A stretch of DNA of 64,000 nucleotides, taken from Mycobacterium kyogaense (GTDB taxonomy: Bacteria > Actinomycetota > Actinomycetes > Mycobacteriales > Mycobacteriaceae). The stretch lies in the NCBI RefSeq assembly GCF_003254575.1, contig NZ_QJUA01000007.1, positions 109,259 through 173,258 of the forward strand, read 5' to 3'. Shown piece after piece: positions 62,455 to 64,000 of this stretch. The position numbers and the translations under genes were made by a program. Numbering within the stretch: the stretch's first letter is position 1; every line of letters starts with the position of its first letter. The notes under the pieces are model-generated. The model saw only the letters and a program-made list of their open reading frames with translations, made no database searches and was not told the origin of the DNA.

Positions 62455-63267
62455 ATGGGCAACCTGTTACGCGTCGACGAACTCCAGATCGAACTGATCA
62501 CCGCGCGCGGGGTCGTCCGCGCGGTCGACGGCGTCTCGTTCTGCATCGATGCCGGCGAAACGGTCACCATCATCGGCGAGTCCGGCTCCGGGAAATCCAC
62601 GACCGCCATGGGCGTCCTGGGCCTGCTGCCCACGGATCTGGCCGTGCTCTCCGGGCACGCCAGTTTCAAGGACTGCGACATCCTCGGCAACAGCGCGGCT
62701 TTGGCGAAGATACGCGGTCGCCACATCGCACTCATCCCCCAGGACCCGATGACGGCGCTCAGCCCGGTTCACACCATCGGCTCCCAGCTGCGCGACGCCA
62801 TCCGCCACAGCGGGGTCACGGGGCGCACGGCTCAACGGGACCGCGCGGTCGAACTGCTCGAGCAGGTCCGCATTCCCCGTGCCACAGAACAACTCGGCAA
62901 GTATCCGCACCAACTGTCCGGCGGCATGCTGCAGCGCGTCTTGATCGCGGCCGCCCTCGCCGCCGGCCCGGAACTCATCGTCGCCGATGAACCCACCAGC
63001 GCTCTCGACGTCACCGTCCAGGCCAGCATCTTGGACCTGCTGCTGGAACTGCAGGAACGCACCGGGGTGGCGATGTTGATGATCACCCACGATCTCGGCG
63101 TAGCGCGGCTTATGTCGGACCGGATCTTCGTCATGAAGCAGGGCCGATTCGTCGAGGGCGGAAATGCCGACGAGCTGCTGGGTAACGCGCAGAGTCCCTA
63201 CACCAAGCGCCTTCTCGACGCCGTTCCGCGCCTGGACGGCCACCCTGAACTGGAGGTTCCGGCATGA
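62455..63267 (+). CDS. ABC transporter ATP-binding protein, DppD/OppD type
   Basis: 270 residues. Walker A is GESGSGKSTTA, the Q-loop is LIPQDPMTAL, the signature is QLSGGMLQRV, Walker B is LIVADEPTSALDV, and the switch His is in ITHDLGV. The usual C-terminal Cys-rich oligopeptide extension of OppD is absent or very short. It energises the transporter with the ATPase encoded next; their reading frames overlap by 4 bases. Confidence 0.92.
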   Translation: MGNLLRVDELQIELITARGVVRAVDGVSFCIDAGETVTIIGESGSGKSTTAMGVLGLLPTDLAVLSGHASFKDCDILGNSAALAKIRGRHIALIPQDPMTALSPVHTIGSQLRDAIRHSGVTGRTAQRDRAVELLEQVRIPRATEQLGKYPHQLSGGMLQRVLIAAALAAGPELIVADEPTSALDVTVQASILDLLLELQERTGVAMLMITHDLGVARLMSDRIFVMKQGRFVEGGNADELLGNAQSPYTKRLLDAVPRLDGHPELEVPA

Positions 63268-64000
63268 GCGAACCACTGCTGCGCATCGACGACCTGGTCG
63301 TCGAATACCCGGTCGCGGGGGGCGTCTTCCGCGCCCTCGACTCGATCAGCCTGTCCGTCGACAGGGGCACCTGCCTCGCCGTCGTCGGCGAATCCGGGTG
63401 CGGCAAGTCGACATTGGCCAAGTCGATCGTGCGCTTGGTCCGCCCCACCTCGGGACGGATCTGCATCGACGACGTCGACATCGCGACGATGTCGGAGCGG
63501 AAGCTCAAGCCCTACCGATCCAGGATCCAGATGGTGTTCCAGGACCCCTACGGATCGCTGGACCCCCACCTGTCCGCGGTGGACATCGTCGCCGAGCCGC
63601 TGCGTCTGCGCGGCGTGCGCAGCAAGAGCGAGCGCGAGACGCGCGCCGCCGCGCTGATCGACCGGGTGGGTCTGCCGTCCACGGCGCTGCACCGTAAACC
63701 GGCGGAGTTCTCCGGTGGTCAACGTCAGCGCATCGGCATCGCCCGTGCGCTGGCCAGCGAACCCGAGCTGCTGGTGTGCGACGAGGCGACCAGCGCACTC
63801 GACGTGTCGGTCCAGGCGCAGGTGCTCGATCTGCTGCGTGAGATCAGGCACGACACCGGTCTGACCTACGTGTTCATCTCCCACAATCTCGGCGTGGTGC
63901 GGGAGATCAGCGACACCATCGTCGTGATGCAGTCCGGTCACATCGTCGAATCAGGCAGCACTGCCGAGGTTCTGGCCCGCCCGACCCAGCCCTACACCGC
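63264..64000 (+). CDS. ABC transporter ATP-binding protein, DppF/OppF type (3' end beyond window)
   Basis: 245 residues visible. Walker A is GESGCGKSTLA, the Q-loop MVFQDPYGSL, the signature FSGGQRQRI, Walker B LLVCDEATSALDV, and the switch His in ISHNLGV. The frame remains open at the window end (RPTQPYT), so only a short C-terminal part is missing. Second ATPase of the transporter; the ATG overlaps the preceding stop. Confidence 0.92.
   Translation, partial: MSEPLLRIDDLVVEYPVAGGVFRALDSISLSVDRGTCLAVVGESGCGKSTLAKSIVRLVRPTSGRICIDDVDIATMSERKLKPYRSRIQMVFQDPYGSLDPHLSAVDIVAEPLRLRGVRSKSERETRAAALIDRVGLPSTALHRKPAEFSGGQRQRIGIARALASEPELLVCDEATSALDVSVQAQVLDLLREIRHDTGLTYVFISHNLGVVREISDTIVVMQSGHIVESGSTAEVLARPTQPYT

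Noticed and set aside
1..64000. CRISPR array, tRNA, rRNA, IS element or prophage
   Set aside because: No regularly spaced repeats, no cloverleaf recognised by eye, and no transposase, integrase or phage structural genes. tRNA absence should be confirmed by a covariance-model scan.

Overview
The window looks like chromosome from a fast-growing, GC-rich mycobacterium (Mycolicibacterium type). I base this on recognisable families: a KasA/KasB-like ketosynthase, a fused HadA/HadB-type dehydratase, two F420-type luciferase-like oxidoreductases, a mycobacterial cutinase and hemophore, a GAF-ANTAR protein, an Acg-like nitroreductase, a SigF-type promoter and several TANNNT-N6-RTG leaderless starts. 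About 71 genes or gene remnants are packed tightly on both strands. I see no rRNA, tRNA, CRISPR array, prophage or insertion sequence, and no gene-free gap exceeds 300 bases.

Left part (1-20600). A leftward sugar operon comes first: DeoR regulator, FGGY kinase with a frameshift, and zinc alcohol dehydrogenase cut by the window edge. It is followed by a Nudix hydrolase, what looks like a truncated hemerythrin, a methyltransferase, a KasA-like ketosynthase whose catalytic Cys position is Asp, and a ferritin-like protein. Next is a redox group (heme-oxygenase-like enzyme, CDGSH protein, HemK2-like methyltransferase). Then come a cutinase, small conserved proteins, a GH5-like hydrolase, an MFS pump facing a hemophore, two tiny secreted proteins, an acyltransferase and three very short genes. 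A strong intrinsic terminator closes this part.

Middle (20680-50450). Three genes with ATGA overlaps encode a PAS/GAF/SpoIIE phosphatase, a CarH/LitR-like cobalamin-binding protein and a STAS antagonist: a candidate light- or B12-responsive partner-switching module. Downstream are Nei2, a frameshifted hydrolase, a divergent SDR/TetR pair with an operator, and a run of lipid and general metabolism genes (transhydrogenase, EamA exporter, SRPBCC, acyltransferase, thioesterases, FNT channel, amidase). One small gene carries a clear SigF-type promoter. MalQ, a MOSC/ferredoxin-reductase fusion, a GAF-ANTAR gene, an MpaB-type oxygenase, an aldo-keto reductase, a flavin monooxygenase, a second STAS protein, an Acg-like nitroreductase and a GH6 hydrolase follow.

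Right part (50450-64000). A MarR gene is divergent from the HadA/HadB fusion. A second MarR gene and an NADPH:quinone-type oxidoreductase share TTCGA-N2-TCGAA-type palindromes. The window ends in a divergent catabolic locus. Leftward: Tat/lipoprotein solute-binding protein, sialidase-like protein, SDR, a fused four-carbon acid-sugar kinase/PdxA-like dehydrogenase, and DeoR. Rightward: two Dpp/Opp-type permeases and two ATPases. Two copies of a TTGCGCGT-type inverted repeat sit between the two arms. Together these genes predict import, hydrolysis and catabolism of a conjugate of a four-carbon sugar acid; the substrate is unknown.
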